From positions 186,001 to 250,000 of the forward strand of contig NZ_PJON01000003.1 of the NCBI RefSeq assembly GCF_002900975.1: a stretch of DNA of 64,000 nt, written 5' to 3'. The notes under the pieces were generated by a model, which ran no database searches, was not told where the DNA came from, and worked only from the letters and a program-made list of their open reading frames with translations. Position 1 is the stretch's first letter. Each line of letters begins with the position of its first letter. The position numbers and the translations under genes were made by a program. The stretch is from Tabrizicola aquatica. Its GTDB lineage: Bacteria > Pseudomonadota > Alphaproteobacteria > Rhodobacterales > Rhodobacteraceae. Positions 19,552-28,403 of the stretch are shown piece after piece.

Positions 19552-20117
19552 GGCTGATCGAAACGCTGCTGTGGGACGGGGCCAAGGCCGCGCGCTGGGC
19601 GCTGCACGAGGCGCGGCTGCACCGATCCGCGGGCCTTCTGGGCTGGGATTGCCCGCATGTGACGCCGCAGGGACCGGATCAGCCGGCGCGGCTGCGGCTG
19701 ACCTTGGACCGTGACGGCACGGTGGATTGGCAGGTCGCCGCGCTGCCGCCCGCGAAACCGCTCTGGCGGTTGGGTCTTGCCAGCGAGGCGTTGCAGTCAG
19801 ACGATCCCTGGCTGCGGGTCAAGTCCACGCGCCGGGCGGCCTATGACCGGGCGCGGGCGGCCTTGCCCGAGGGGGTGGACGAGGTGGTTTTCCTGAATGA
19901 GCGCGGCGAAGTCTGCGACGGGTCGATCACCACAGTGTTTTTCGACCGGGGGCAGGGGATGCGCACGCCGCCCCTGTCCAGCGGCCTGTTGCCGGGCGTG
20001 CTGCGGGCCGAATTGGCCTGTCCCGAGGAGGTGCTGCGCGCCGGGGACCTGCCCGGCGTGCGGCTTTGGGTCGGCAATGCGCTGCGCGGGCTGATCCCGG
20101 CGGTCTGGGTCGGTTAG
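19509..20117 (+). CDS. pabC: Aminotransferase class IV, aminodeoxychorismate lyase-like
   Basis: A 202-residue fold-type IV PLP enzyme. It begins with LRLIETLLWDG and has the Lys region WLRVKSTRRAAYDRAR, the FLNERGEVCDGSITTVFF motif and the C-terminal VGNALRGLIPA. Placed immediately after pabB, it should release p-aminobenzoate and pyruvate from aminodeoxychorismate. GTG 19509 is selected because GGAGGAGG lies about 8 nt upstream; the ATG at 19494 has none. The gene begins inside pabB. Confidence 0.85.
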   Translation: MESALREGGGQPGLRLIETLLWDGAKAARWALHEARLHRSAGLLGWDCPHVTPQGPDQPARLRLTLDRDGTVDWQVAALPPAKPLWRLGLASEALQSDDPWLRVKSTRRAAYDRARAALPEGVDEVVFLNERGEVCDGSITTVFFDRGQGMRTPPLSSGLLPGVLRAELACPEEVLRAGDLPGVRLWVGNALRGLIPAVWVG

Positions 20118-20383
20118 GGCGCGCCCCGACCGAACCAGTCCAGGTCGGCGATCGTGATCCAGCCCGACAGGATGATCCCCGCGATCACCGCCCAGATCGG
20201 GGTGGCGACCAGGGTGGTGATCCAGGCCATGCGGCCGATCTCTTCCTGCGCCGGGGCGCCGGGCGGGGTGCCCGGCTCGACATGGTTCGCCTCGTCCTGG
20301 GTGCGGGTGCGCAGGGGCAGCACTACGAACAGCGTCATGAACCAGGTGACGGCGTAAAGGACGATGGCGGCGGTGATGCTCAT
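20114..20383 (-). CDS. DUF1467-family small membrane protein
   Basis: An 89-residue protein with two transmembrane helices (about 3-24 and 54-74) separated by a polar loop (RTRTQDEANHVEPGTPPGAP). It matches DUF1467, an alphaproteobacterial family of unknown function that commonly follows the methylmalonyl-CoA epimerase gene. Start overlaps the epimerase stop by 4 nt; its 3' end overlaps convergent pabC by 4 nt. Confidence 0.85.
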   Translation of the reverse strand: MSITAAIVLYAVTWFMTLFVVLPLRTRTQDEANHVEPGTPPGAPAQEEIGRMAWITTLVATPIWAVIAGIILSGWITIADLDWFGRGAP

Positions 20384-20784
20384 GCCTGCTCCAGTTCCAC
20401 CAGGCAGCCGTTGAAGTCCTTGGGGTGCAGGAACAGGACCGGCTTGCCATGCGCGCCGATCTTCGGCTCTCCGCTGCCCAGCACCCGCGCGCCCGAGGCT
20501 TTCAGGTGGTCGCGCGCGGCCAGGATGTCATCGACCTCATAGCAGATGTGGTGGATGCCGCCGGCGGGGTTCTTTTCCAGAAAGCCCAGGATGGGAGAGT
20601 TTTCGCCCAGGGGATGCAGAAGCTCGATCTTGGTGTTCGGCAGTTCGATGAACACCACGGTCACGCCATGGTCGGGTTCGGGCTGCGGCGCGCCGACCTT
20701 GGCGCCCAGGGTGTTGCGGTACTGGTCCGCCGCGGCGTCAAGGTCCGGCACGGCGATGGCGACATGGTTCAGGCGTCCGATCAT
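20380..20784 (-). CDS. mce: Methylmalonyl-CoA epimerase
   Basis: A 134-residue vicinal-oxygen-chelate fold enzyme that interconverts (2R)- and (2S)-methylmalonyl-CoA in propionate metabolism. Conserved features are LNHVAIAVPDL at the start (metal His), KIELLHPLGENSPI, GGIHHICYEVDD and the C-terminal FLHPKDFNGCLVELEQ (metal Glu). The partner GTPase gene meaB is in the same window (46327-47301); the mutase is not. Confidence 0.93.
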   Translation of the reverse strand: MIGRLNHVAIAVPDLDAAADQYRNTLGAKVGAPQPEPDHGVTVVFIELPNTKIELLHPLGENSPILGFLEKNPAGGIHHICYEVDDILAARDHLKASGARVLGSGEPKIGAHGKPVLFLHPKDFNGCLVELEQA

Positions 20785-20918
20785 GGGGTCCTCGCGGCTG
20801 TTTGCCCCGGCTTAGGGCATGGGGCAGGGCGGGTGCAAGCGCCAGTCGGTCGCAGCGGAGTTTACCGGGCGTTTACCTGGGGCGGGCAAGGTGGCTGCGA
20901 TCCAGAAGGAGTGCTGCC

Positions 20919-21584
20919 ATGCCCTTCCCGCCCGATGGCCCGCGTCTGCCCGCGGCGACCACCCTGCCCCTGCGCGGGGTGACCGTCCTTGCGGTGGAGG
21001 ACAGCCGGTTCTCCAGCGACGCGTTGCGCCTGATCCTGACCCGCGCCGGCGCGCGTTTGCGCCGGGTGGAGACACTGGCGGCGGCGCGCCTGCATCTGGA
21101 GTGCTATCGTCCCGACCTGGTGATCGCCGACCTTGGCCTGCCCGATGGCCGGGGGGAGGAGCTGATCGCCGTGGCTTCGGCCCGGGGGATTCCGGTGCTG
21201 GCGGTCAGCGGCGATCCTGACGGAAGGCAGTCGGCACTGGATGCGGGGGCGGTGGCGTTCTTCGAAAAGCCCATCCCCTCGGTCGCGGGCTTTCTGCGGC
21301 TGGTGCAGCAGTTGCTGACGGGGACCGGTGCCGAAGCCGAGGCGGTGGCGGTAGAGGCGGGGCGGGCCGACCCGATGGCGCTGCGCGACGATCTGGCGCG
21401 GGCGGCGGCGCTGGTCACTGGCGCGGCGGATGCGGGCTATGTCGCGGGATTCGTGCGCGGGCTGGCGCGGTCGATCGGCGACCGGGGGCTGGAGGAGGCG
21501 GCGGTCGGCGCCGGAGAGGAGGGGGGGCGTCAGCTTCTGGCGCAGGTGATCGGCCAGCGGCTGATGGCGATGCAGTCGGTCTAG
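20919..21584 (+). CDS. Receiver-domain response regulator with helical C-terminus
   Basis: A 221-residue protein. The receiver domain (about 20-135) has acidic residues Glu27/Asp28, phosphoacceptor Asp71 (IADLGLPDGRG), Ser97 and Lys117 (EKP). Residues 140-221 form an Ala-rich helical region with no DNA-binding, GGDEF or HPt signature (it contains no histidine), so the output is unknown. ATG 20919 follows AGAAGGAG. It stands alone with no kinase nearby. Confidence 0.8.
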   Translation: MPFPPDGPRLPAATTLPLRGVTVLAVEDSRFSSDALRLILTRAGARLRRVETLAAARLHLECYRPDLVIADLGLPDGRGEELIAVASARGIPVLAVSGDPDGRQSALDAGAVAFFEKPIPSVAGFLRLVQQLLTGTGAEAEAVAVEAGRADPMALRDDLARAAALVTGAADAGYVAGFVRGLARSIGDRGLEEAAVGAGEEGGRQLLAQVIGQRLMAMQSV

Positions 21585-22300
21585 CCCCGTTCCAGCGCCG
21601 GATCGCCATTGGCGCGCACGAGGCAGGTCAGGTCGGACAGGCGTTCGCGCTGGCGACCCTTGGCGTCAAAGTTGGTGGGCGACAACCAGACCGAGAACGC
21701 CTCGGCCAGGGCGGGCCATTCGCTGTCGATGACGGAAAACCAGGCGGTGTCGCGGTTGCGGCCCTTGACGAGCATGTGGTTGCGAAAGACCCCCTCGAAG
21801 CTGAAGCCCAGCCGCTGCGCCGCCCGGCGTGAGGGCAGGTTCAGCGCATTGCACTTCCATTCATAGCGCCGGTAGCCCGCGCCGAAGGCCCAGGCCATCA
21901 TCAGGAACATCGCCTCGGTCGCTGCGGCGCTGCGTTGCAGATGGGGGGCGATGCAGATGTGCCCGACCTCGATGGAGCCGGCGTCGGGGGTGATCCGCAG
22001 ATAGCTTGCGATGCCGCCGGGGCGGCCGGTGACGGGGTCGCACAGGACGAAGAAGCGCGGATCCTCGCCTTCTTCGCGCTGGCGGGCCCAGCGGTGATAG
22101 GCGGTGGCCGAGGGGAAGGGGCCATAGGGCATGTAGTCCCACAGCGCGTCATGGCCCTGGAAAGCGGCGTGAAGGTCGGCGGCATGGGCGTCGGCGTTCA
22201 AGGGTTCCAGCCGGACCAGACGCCCGGTCATCGCGCTGCGGTCGGGCTTGCGGGGCGGCGACCAGCCTTCGACCACGGTGCCTAACTGACTATCGCTCAC
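21581..22300 (-). CDS. GNAT-family N-acetyltransferase
   Basis: A 239-residue acetyltransferase of the RimJ/RimL-like group. It has the GRLVRLEPLNADAHAADLHAAF start, the acetyl-CoA region IEVGHICIAPHLQRSAAATEAMFLMM, and the AAQRLGFSFEGVFRNHMLVKGRNRDTAWF motif typical of this group. The substrate is unknown. GTG 22300 is chosen because GGGGGCGGG precedes it. Its stop overlaps the convergent response regulator by 4 nt. Confidence 0.88.
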   Translation of the reverse strand: MSDSQLGTVVEGWSPPRKPDRSAMTGRLVRLEPLNADAHAADLHAAFQGHDALWDYMPYGPFPSATAYHRWARQREEGEDPRFFVLCDPVTGRPGGIASYLRITPDAGSIEVGHICIAPHLQRSAAATEAMFLMMAWAFGAGYRRYEWKCNALNLPSRRAAQRLGFSFEGVFRNHMLVKGRNRDTAWFSVIDSEWPALAEAFSVWLSPTNFDAKGRQRERLSDLTCLVRANGDPALERG

Positions 22301-22356
22301 GTCCCGCCCCCATAGCCCACGGGCCAAGGCTACGGCGGGCGGCGGGGGCGGGCAAG

Positions 22357-22824
22357 TCAGAAGCGGAAGTCGGCGGGATAGCTGTGGAACCCGTCGAAAT
22401 CGGCCTTGCCCAAAGGCACCCCGGCGGCGCGGAGGGCGGCATAGCCCATGGTCAGGTGGAAGAAGAAATTCGGCACGCCGTAGAGGTGAAGGAAGTCTGG
22501 CGCGGTCTGTTCCAGTTCGGCGAAGCCCGCGGTGTGGCGGATCAGGCGCGCCTCGGCCCCGTCAAAGTCCGCGGGTTGCATCGCGCCCAGCATCGCCCGG
22601 GCGACGGCCAGCCTGGGCCCCAGCGCCTCGGGCAGGTCGGGGATGGGGCGGCCGGCCAGGGGGCAGGCCACGCGCAAGGCGAATCCTGCCGCAATGGCAA
22701 AGTGCTGGCCGGCCGGGAAGCTGTCGCCGATCCGGGCCGCCAGCGCCTCCGCCCCCGCCTTTTCCGCCATCCCGGCCACGCGGGCGAGGTAATGGCGAAA
22801 GACGGGGACGGTGGCCTGGTACAT
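22357..22824 (-). CDS. DUF1993-family protein
   Basis: A 155-residue DUF1993 member, predicted all-helical. Recognisable segments are VPVFRHYLARV at the start, FALRVACPLAGRPIPDLPEAL and the C-terminal PNFFFHLTMGYAALRAAGVPLGKADFDG. Function unknown; related to the DinB-like helical superfamily. Its start forms a TGATG overlap with the aspS stop. A divergent paralogue lies at 41149-41643. Confidence 0.82.
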   Translation of the reverse strand: MYQATVPVFRHYLARVAGMAEKAGAEALAARIGDSFPAGQHFAIAAGFALRVACPLAGRPIPDLPEALGPRLAVARAMLGAMQPADFDGAEARLIRHTAGFAELEQTAPDFLHLYGVPNFFFHLTMGYAALRAAGVPLGKADFDGFHSYPADFRF

Positions 22825-24620
22825 CACGCGTCCTTGGGCAGGACGCGCAGGCGGAGTTCGCGCAGTTGGTCGTTCGTGGGTTCGCTGGGCGCGTTCATCA
22901 AGAGGTCTTCCGCGCGCTGGTTCATCGGGAACATGATGACCTCGCGGATGTTCTGCGTGTCGGCCAGCAGCATGACCAGCCGGTCGATCCCGGCCGCGCA
23001 CCCGCCGTGGGGCGGCGCGCCGTATTTGAACGCCTTGACCATGCCGCCGAACCGCTTGTCGACTTCCGAGTTCGGGTAGCCGGCCAGTTCGAAGGCCTTG
23101 TACATGATTTCCGGCTTGTGGTTGCGGATACCGCCCGAGATCACCTCGTACCCGTTGCAGGCCAGGTCATACTGGTAGGCATAGACGTCCAGCGGGTTGC
23201 CGTTCAGCGCCTCCAGGCCACCCTGCGGCATCGAGAAGGGGTTGTGGCTGAAGTCGATCTTCCCGTCGTCGGTCTTTTCGTACATCGGGAAGTCGACGAT
23301 CCAGGCGAAGCGGAAGCTGTCCTTGTCGGTCAGGCCCAGTTCCTCGCCGATGACGTTGCGCGCCTTGCCGGCGATGCCCTCGAAAGCCTCGGCCTTTCCG
23401 CCCAGGAAGAAGGCTGCGTCGCCCTTTTCCAGACCCAGTTGCATCCGGATCGCCTCGGTCCGCTCGGGCCCGATATTCTTGGCCAGGGGGCCGGCGGCTT
23501 CCATGCCCGAGCCATCCTCAGCCTCGCGCCAGAAGATATACCCCATCCCCGGAAGGCCTTGCTGCTGGGCGAAGGCATTCATCCGGTCGCAGAACTTGCG
23601 GCCCACGGGTTCGCCCGAAGGCCCCTTGGGTGCCGGAATGGCGCGGACTTCGTTGCCGTCCTGCTCCAAGAGCTTGGCGAAGATTGCGAAGCCGGAGCCC
23701 CGGAAATGCTCGCTGACGTCCTGCATCTTGATCGGGTTGCGCAGGTCGGGCTTGTCGGAGCCGTACCACTTGAGCGAGTCGCGATAGGCGATGCGGGGCC
23801 AGTCGGCGTGGACCTTGCGGCCCTTTCCGAAGGTTTCGAACAGCCCTTGCAGCACCGGCTGGACGGCGGCGAACACGTCGTCTTGCGTAACGAAGGACAT
23901 CTCGATGTCCAACTGATAAAAGTCGGTGGGCGAGCGGTCAGCGCGCGGGTCTTCATCGCGGAAGCAGGGCGCGATCTGGAAATAGCGGTCGAAACCGGCG
24001 ACCTGGATCAGCTGCTTGAACTGCTGCGGGGCCTGCGGCAGGGCGTAGAACTTGCCGGGATGCAGGCGCGAGGGCACCAGGAAGTCACGCGCGCCTTCGG
24101 GGCTGGAGGCGGTGATGATCGGTGTCTGGAACTCGGTAAAGCCCTGGTCCCACATGGCGTTGCGCAGCCAGCGCACAACGTTCGAGCGCAGCATCATGTT
24201 CTGGTGCATCGTGTCGCGGCGCAGGTCGAGGAAGCGGTAGGTCAGCCGCGTTTCCTCGGGGTATTCGGTATCGCCGAACACTGGCAGCGGCAGTTCTTCG
24301 GACGCGCCAAGGACTTCGACCTCGGTCACATAGACCTCGATCTCGCCGGTCGGGATCTTGGCGTTGACCAGCGAGGCGTCGCGCGCCTTGACCCGGCCGT
24401 CGATGCGGATGACCCATTCGGCGCGCACCTTTTCCAGCGCGGCAAAGGCCGGCGAGTCGCTGTCGGCCAGAAGCTGGGTGATGCCGTAATGGTCGCGCAG
24501 GTCGATGAAGAGGACGCCGCCGTGGTCGCGCACCCGGTGGACCCAGCCGGAAAGCCGGACGGTTTCGCCCACATGGGCCTTGTTCAGCGCGGCACAGGTA
24601 TGGCTGCGATAGGCGTGCAT
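22824..24620 (-). CDS. aspS: Aspartyl-tRNA synthetase
   Basis: A 598-residue class IIb aminoacyl-tRNA synthetase of bacterial type. Features in order: N-terminal OB-fold anticodon-binding domain ([23 protein letters not shown]), motif 2 ([20 protein letters not shown]), the bacterial GAD insertion (about 300-410) and motif 3 near [13 protein letters not shown]. Whether it also charges tRNA-Asn cannot be decided by eye. Start ATG 24620 follows AAAGGGA. The DUF1993 gene is coupled downstream. Confidence 0.97.
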   Translation of the reverse strand: MHAYRSHTCAALNKAHVGETVRLSGWVHRVRDHGGVLFIDLRDHYGITQLLADSDSPAFAALEKVRAEWVIRIDGRVKARDASLVNAKIPTGEIEVYVTEVEVLGASEELPLPVFGDTEYPEETRLTYRFLDLRRDTMHQNMMLRSNVVRWLRNAMWDQGFTEFQTPIITASSPEGARDFLVPSRLHPGKFYALPQAPQQFKQLIQVAGFDRYFQIAPCFRDEDPRADRSPTDFYQLDIEMSFVTQDDVFAAVQPVLQGLFETFGKGRKVHADWPRIAYRDSLKWYGSDKPDLRNPIKMQDVSEHFRGSGFAIFAKLLEQDGNEVRAIPAPKGPSGEPVGRKFCDRMNAFAQQQGLPGMGYIFWREAEDGSGMEAAGPLAKNIGPERTEAIRMQLGLEKGDAAFFLGGKAEAFEGIAGKARNVIGEELGLTDKDSFRFAWIVDFPMYEKTDDGKIDFSHNPFSMPQGGLEALNGNPLDVYAYQYDLACNGYEVISGGIRNHKPEIMYKAFELAGYPNSEVDKRFGGMVKAFKYGAPPHGGCAAGIDRLVMLLADTQNIREVIMFPMNQRAEDLLMNAPSEPTNDQLRELRLRVLPKDA

Positions 24621-24659
24621 CTAGGGTCCCTTTCCCAGGGGCATGAATTCCATCGCGCC

Positions 24660-24688
24660 GATACACCTTGCCCGGGGGGCCAAGTCAA
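24660..24688 (-). promoter_or_regulatory. Putative sigma-70 promoter of aspS
   Basis: Read on the minus strand: TTGACT, 17-nt spacer, TGTATC, about 40 nt upstream of the aspS start. Confidence 0.45.
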
Positions 24689-24695
24689 GCCCGCC

Positions 24696-25391
24696 TCAGC
24701 GCCCCTGCGCGGCAAGCCGGTGGAAGAGATGGGTGAAGGTGGCCACGCCCAGCACCGGGATCACCAGGTTCAGGACCGGAACCGACAGCGGCGCGGCCAT
24801 CAGCGTGCCGGCAGCCCAGAGCCGCAGCCGGTTGCGGCGGCGCATCGCGGCGGCCTCGGCCGGAGGCAGGCGGCGCAGGGCGACAAGGGTGAAGTATTCG
24901 CGCCCCAGAAGAAAGCCGTTGACCACCCAGAAGAGGACCGGGGTGAAGGGGCCGACCATCGGGTAAAGGAACAGCGCGACGGCGTTGACCGCAAGGACGA
25001 GGCCCAGGAAGTTGATCGACTGGCGCAAGCCTTCGGTCCAGGGCAGGGCGGTGGCGGGGGGCAGGGCGGGGTAATGCCGGTCCTCGACCGCGTCGGCGAT
25101 GTCCTCAAGGAACAGCCCGGTAAAGACCGAGGCGACGGGGACCATCAGAAAGACCGACAGCCCCAGCATGACCAGCAGCGAGCCCCAGCCAAGCAGGGTC
25201 TCCAGCCCGGTGACGGGGCCGACGAAGGGAATCTCGACGCTGTCCGGGGTGGCCCACCAGATCAGTTGCAGGAAGGCGGCGTAGAAAGCGGCCAAGAGCG
25301 CCAGCGCCAGAAGGATGCCCAGCAGAACGACCCGGCGAAAGCGACGGTCGCCGAGCTGGCCCAGGGCCTTGAGGAACGCGGTGAAGATCAC
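24696..25391 (-). CDS. EI24/CysZ-like membrane protein
   Basis: A 231-residue polytopic protein of the EI24 domain family, which includes CysZ. Hydrophobic helices lie at about 22-45, 67-92, 125-145 and 190-215, with the family-type VFTGLFLEDIADAVEDRHYP and VNGFLLGREYFTLVALRRL. The role is uncertain; CysZ imports sulfate in enterics, but most alphaproteobacterial members are uncharacterised. It starts with GTG 25391, overlapping the stop of the nitroreductase gene (GTGA). Confidence 0.85.
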   Translation of the reverse strand: MIFTAFLKALGQLGDRRFRRVVLLGILLALALLAAFYAAFLQLIWWATPDSVEIPFVGPVTGLETLLGWGSLLVMLGLSVFLMVPVASVFTGLFLEDIADAVEDRHYPALPPATALPWTEGLRQSINFLGLVLAVNAVALFLYPMVGPFTPVLFWVVNGFLLGREYFTLVALRRLPPAEAAAMRRRNRLRLWAAGTLMAAPLSVPVLNLVIPVLGVATFTHLFHRLAAQGR

Positions 25392-25966
25392 GCGTCGACC
25401 CAGGTGACAAGGCGGGCAAGGTCGGGGCGCGGGCGGTCGGGGCCATCGGCGGCCGGGGTGCCGATATGGACGATGCCGGCCACGGTTTCCTCGCCCTGGC
25501 AGCCGAAGGCACGGGCGGCAAAGTCGGGGTCATGCGCGGGCCAGCCGGTCAGCCAGTTCGCGCCCCAGCCTGCCGCCTCGGCCGCGTTGACGATGCCAAG
25601 GCAGAGGGCGCCGGCGGAGAGAAGCTGCTCCACCGCAGGGATCTTGGGCGAGGGCTTGGGCGAGGCGATGACGACGACGGCCAACTTGCCCAGGTCGTAC
25701 TGACCGCGCCCCTTGGCCACCTTCTCGGCATCGCCGCCCAAGTCATGCGCCCGCGCCTCGGCCAGATCGGCAAGACGGGCGAAGGCCGCGCCCTGAAGGA
25801 CCAGAAGCCGCCAGGGTTCCAGCTTGCCATGGTCGGGCACGCGGAGGGCGGCGGTCAGGATTTCGTCCAGCTGGGCGCGATCCGGGACGGGGTGAGAGAA
25901 CAGCTTGGCCGGGCGCGAGCGGCGGGCGGTCAGGAAGGCAAGGGCGGCATCGTTGCGGCTGGGCAT
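25388..25966 (-). CDS. Nitroreductase-family flavoprotein
   Basis: A 192-residue FMN-dependent nitroreductase-family protein of the YdjA type. It has FLTARRSRPAKLFSHPVPD at the start, ALRVPDHGKLEPWRLLVLQG (FMN contacts), and AGALCLGIVNAAEAAGWGANWLTGWPAHD. The physiological substrate is not predictable. ATG 25966 follows GGAAAG. It is coupled to the EI24 gene. Confidence 0.88.
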   Translation of the reverse strand: MPSRNDAALAFLTARRSRPAKLFSHPVPDRAQLDEILTAALRVPDHGKLEPWRLLVLQGAAFARLADLAEARAHDLGGDAEKVAKGRGQYDLGKLAVVVIASPKPSPKIPAVEQLLSAGALCLGIVNAAEAAGWGANWLTGWPAHDPDFAARAFGCQGEETVAGIVHIGTPAADGPDRPRPDLARLVTWVDA

Positions 25967-26028
25967 AAGAACTTTCCGGCACAGGGTCGCCGGGCAGGAT
26001 AGGCGGTTCGCTTGTCGGCTGCCAGAGC

Positions 26029-26475
26029 CTACGCCCCCACCGCCCGCAGCGCAGCCGCAGCCCGGTCGGGGGCCTGCGCCACGCCGGAAAAGTCGCCCCG
26101 CAGGGCCTTCAACGCGTGGCGTTCGCGCTCGATCTCGGTCGCGGTGCGAAAGCCCATGCGGCGCAGGATGGGCACCGGCGGGCACCAGCCTTGCAGCGCG
26201 TGCTGAAGCAGGAAGCCCGTCACCAGCGCCGGCAGGACCAGCCAGCGGCGGTCAAGCGTTACCCCCAGCGCCACGCCGGTCAGGGCCAGCGTCGCCGCAT
26301 TCGCCTCGATCGCGCGTTCGATGTCCCATTCGTGGTCCAACTCTTGCAAACGGGTGGGGATCTGGTCGGGGTGGTCGGCGTAATGGGCGATGCGGGCCTG
26401 ATACTCGGCCTCGATCCGCTGGTTCACGGCGTCGGCGGTCTGGTCGGAAACGCGGTCAGTGGTTGATGGCAGCAT
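26029..26475 (-). CDS. DUF2892-domain membrane protein
   Basis: A 148-residue protein with a polar N-terminal half (RIEAEYQARIAHYADHPDQIPTR...LDHEWDIERAIE region) and a DUF2892-type pair of hydrophobic helices (about 63-93, containing LALTGVALGVTLDRRW), followed by QGWCPPVPILRRMGFRT and a basic C-terminal tail. Unlike the 12478 gene it has no sulfur-gene neighbours. Function unknown. Confidence 0.75.
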   Translation of the reverse strand: MLPSTTDRVSDQTADAVNQRIEAEYQARIAHYADHPDQIPTRLQELDHEWDIERAIEANAATLALTGVALGVTLDRRWLVLPALVTGFLLQHALQGWCPPVPILRRMGFRTATEIERERHALKALRGDFSGVAQAPDRAAAALRAVGA

Positions 26476-26535
26476 GGTGTCCTCCGCGGAAACGCTTTCC
26501 GCAGGAACCGCCGGTTCGGCCCTGTTGTTCCCAGG

Positions 26536-27639
26536 CTAGAGGCCGAAGTCCCGCGCGGCCTCGTCGATCCAGGACTTGGCGAAGCTGTCGAAACGCGCGT
26601 CGGGCTGGCGCTTTTCCAGGGTTGCGGCAAGGGGGTCGGGGGCGGTGATGGGCGCGGCCGAAAGTTCCTCCAGCACGGCATGGCCGCAGAAGGGGACGTA
26701 GACCTCGGAATAGCCGCCCTCATGCACGAGGACGAGTTTGCCGCCGCAAAGGTCGCGGGCGGCGGTCATCAGCTGGCGGGTCATCAGGCGGAAGCTTTCG
26801 GCGGTCAGCAGCATCCGGCCCAAGGGATCGACGGCGGCGGCGTCGAAGCCGCAGGCGACGATGATCACATCGGGGCGGAAGCGGGCCAGCGCGGGCAGGA
26901 CCACACGTTCCATCGCGTAAAGATAGGCGACCTGGCCGCAGCCGGGGGGCAGCGGCAGGTTGAGGTTGCTGCCTGGTGCGGCGGGACCGCCCGTCGCCTC
27001 GACCCCGCCGGTGTCCAGCGGATAGTTCCGCTCCTGGTGCAGGCTGATCGTCAGGGTGTCGGGGTCGTTCCAGAAGATCGCCTCGGTCCCGTTGCCGTGG
27101 TGGACGTCCCAATCCACCACCGCCACGCGGTGTGCGCGGCCTTCGGCGCGGGCGGCCTGGATCGCCACGGCAATGTTGTTCAGAAGGCAAAAGCCGTTCG
27201 GGAAATCCGCCGTGCAATGGTGCCCCGGCGGGCGCGACAGGGCATAGGCACTGGCAACCTCACCCGTCAGCACGGCGCGCAGGGCGGCGGTGGCAAGGCC
27301 CGCCGACAGCGCCGCAATCTCGTATCCGCCCTTGCCGAAGGGGGTGCGCAGACCAAGCTCGCCGCCGCCGGCATCGGACATGGCCTTGAAGGCGGAAAGA
27401 TAGCTTTGCGGGTGGACGCGCAGCAGGTCGGCCTCGCTGGCGGGGTCGGCGCTGCGGACGGACAGGTGGCGGGCAAGGCCGGTCACCTCGACCAGGTTCT
27501 TCAGGCGGCGCTTGGTTTCCGGGTTCTCGGGCAGGCCCGCGGGCATCGGCTGCACCAGGCCGCCGACCGGCAGGGTAAAGGCGTAATTGCCGCCGCCGTG
27601 CCAGAAGCAGCGTTCGTCGGTGAAGAAGGCAGTCGTCAT
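26536..27639 (-). CDS. Class II histone deacetylase-like protein
   Basis: A 367-residue member of the arginase/deacetylase fold. The catalytic motifs are SRPPGHHC (His140, His141), VVDWDVHHGNG with zinc ligands Asp178 and His180, ACGFDAAAVDPLGR (third ligand Asp) and HEGGYSEVY with the transition-state Tyr. Bacterial members deacetylate polyamines or acetylated small molecules and proteins. Length is normal. ATG 27639 was chosen since the upstream extension is non-conserved and crosses a repeat element. Confidence 0.9.
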   Translation of the reverse strand: MTTAFFTDERCFWHGGGNYAFTLPVGGLVQPMPAGLPENPETKRRLKNLVEVTGLARHLSVRSADPASEADLLRVHPQSYLSAFKAMSDAGGGELGLRTPFGKGGYEIAALSAGLATAALRAVLTGEVASAYALSRPPGHHCTADFPNGFCLLNNIAVAIQAARAEGRAHRVAVVDWDVHHGNGTEAIFWNDPDTLTISLHQERNYPLDTGGVEATGGPAAPGSNLNLPLPPGCGQVAYLYAMERVVLPALARFRPDVIIVACGFDAAAVDPLGRMLLTAESFRLMTRQLMTAARDLCGGKLVLVHEGGYSEVYVPFCGHAVLEELSAAPITAPDPLAATLEKRQPDARFDSFAKSWIDEAARDFGL

Positions 27640-27716
27640 CGGGCACCTCGGGTTTGCACGCAGAGTAGGGGCAGCGCGCTGGTCTGGCCAGAGGGCAGGA
27701 CGGCGCGGCCGGGGAC

Positions 27717-27761
27717 AAAATCCTTCGAAGGATTTTTGCAAAAATTTTCGAAAATTTTTGC
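27717..27761. repeat. Double-palindrome intergenic repeat, copy 1
   Basis: Two adjacent perfect palindromes: 20 bp at 27717-27736, centred on CCTTCGAAGG, and 24 bp at 27738-27761, centred on AAAATTTTCGAAAATTTT and bounded by GC on each side. Its AT-richness is striking in this GC-rich setting. A related, more degenerate copy is at 43584-43622. It lies in the divergent promoter space of the deacetylase and DUF167 genes. Confidence 0.75.
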
Positions 27762-27790
27762 GCTTGCCCCAGCGTTGCGCCAAATGGGCC

Positions 27791-28039
27791 ATGGCCGACC
27801 TGACCCACCTTGCGCAGCCGGGCGCGACCCTGGCGATCCGCGTCACGCCCAACGCCCGCCGTCCGGGGGTGGAACTGATCGACGGCCAGATCCGCGTCGC
27901 CGTGACCGAAACCCCCGAAGCCGGAAAGGCGACCGAGGCGGCGCGGGTGGCGCTGGCCCGTGCGCTGGGCGTGGCCAAGACGCGGCTGACCCTGATCCGG
28001 GGCGCGACCGCGCGGGACAAGCTGTTTCGGCTGGATTAG
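27791..28039 (+). CDS. DUF167 (YggU-family) protein
   Basis: An 82-residue DUF167 protein. It contains LAIRVTPNARRPGVEL, GKATEAARVALARALGV and the C-terminal TRLTLIRGATARDKLFRL, all typical. The function is unknown. ATG 27791 gives the normal family length; the frame extends upstream through the repeat but without homology. It is convergent with the next gene, overlapping by 4 nt. Confidence 0.85.
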   Translation: MADLTHLAQPGATLAIRVTPNARRPGVELIDGQIRVAVTETPEAGKATEAARVALARALGVAKTRLTLIRGATARDKLFRLD

Positions 28040-28278
28040 TCGGGCTTCCGTTCGATCCGGTAGCTGCCTTCGGGCAGGTTCAGCGCGGCGGCAAGGTCGC
28101 GGATCTGGCTGAGGGACAGGGTGATCCGTGTCACCTCATCCGTCTGGGGATCGACCTGTTCGACGGTCACGCAATCCTCGAACGCAAGGATCGTCACATC
28201 CTCGACCAGCGGCAATTCCTCGCCGTCGTCGACAAGGGTGATCACGGTGGCGTCGAATTCGTGCTCGATGGTGAACAT
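28036..28278 (-). CDS. Conserved hypothetical protein
   Basis: An 80-residue acidic protein (MFTIEHEFDATVITLVDDG...), probably beta-rich with a C-terminal helix (LSQIRDLAAALNLPEGSYRI). It resembles a small cytosolic family in Rhodobacteraceae of unknown function. No signal peptide or membrane segment. No obvious Shine-Dalgarno before ATG 28278. Confidence 0.65.
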   Translation of the reverse strand: MFTIEHEFDATVITLVDDGEELPLVEDVTILAFEDCVTVEQVDPQTDEVTRITLSLSQIRDLAAALNLPEGSYRIERKPD

Positions 28279-28403
28279 GGGGGAAGGCTACCGCCAGCGG
28301 CCGGTTCCGGCAAGGCCGGCGTTCACATGACAGCTGCGTGAGGCGGGCTTCCCCCCGGCCGCCGATTTGCTACCCTTGGCGCATCCCCGGTCCGAGGTCC
28401 CCG

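Noticed and set aside
22866-25703. Long plus-strand frame of about 945 codons
   Set aside because: It is antisense to aspS and the EI24 gene, and has a low-complexity, Gln/Gly/Asp-rich translation without domains.
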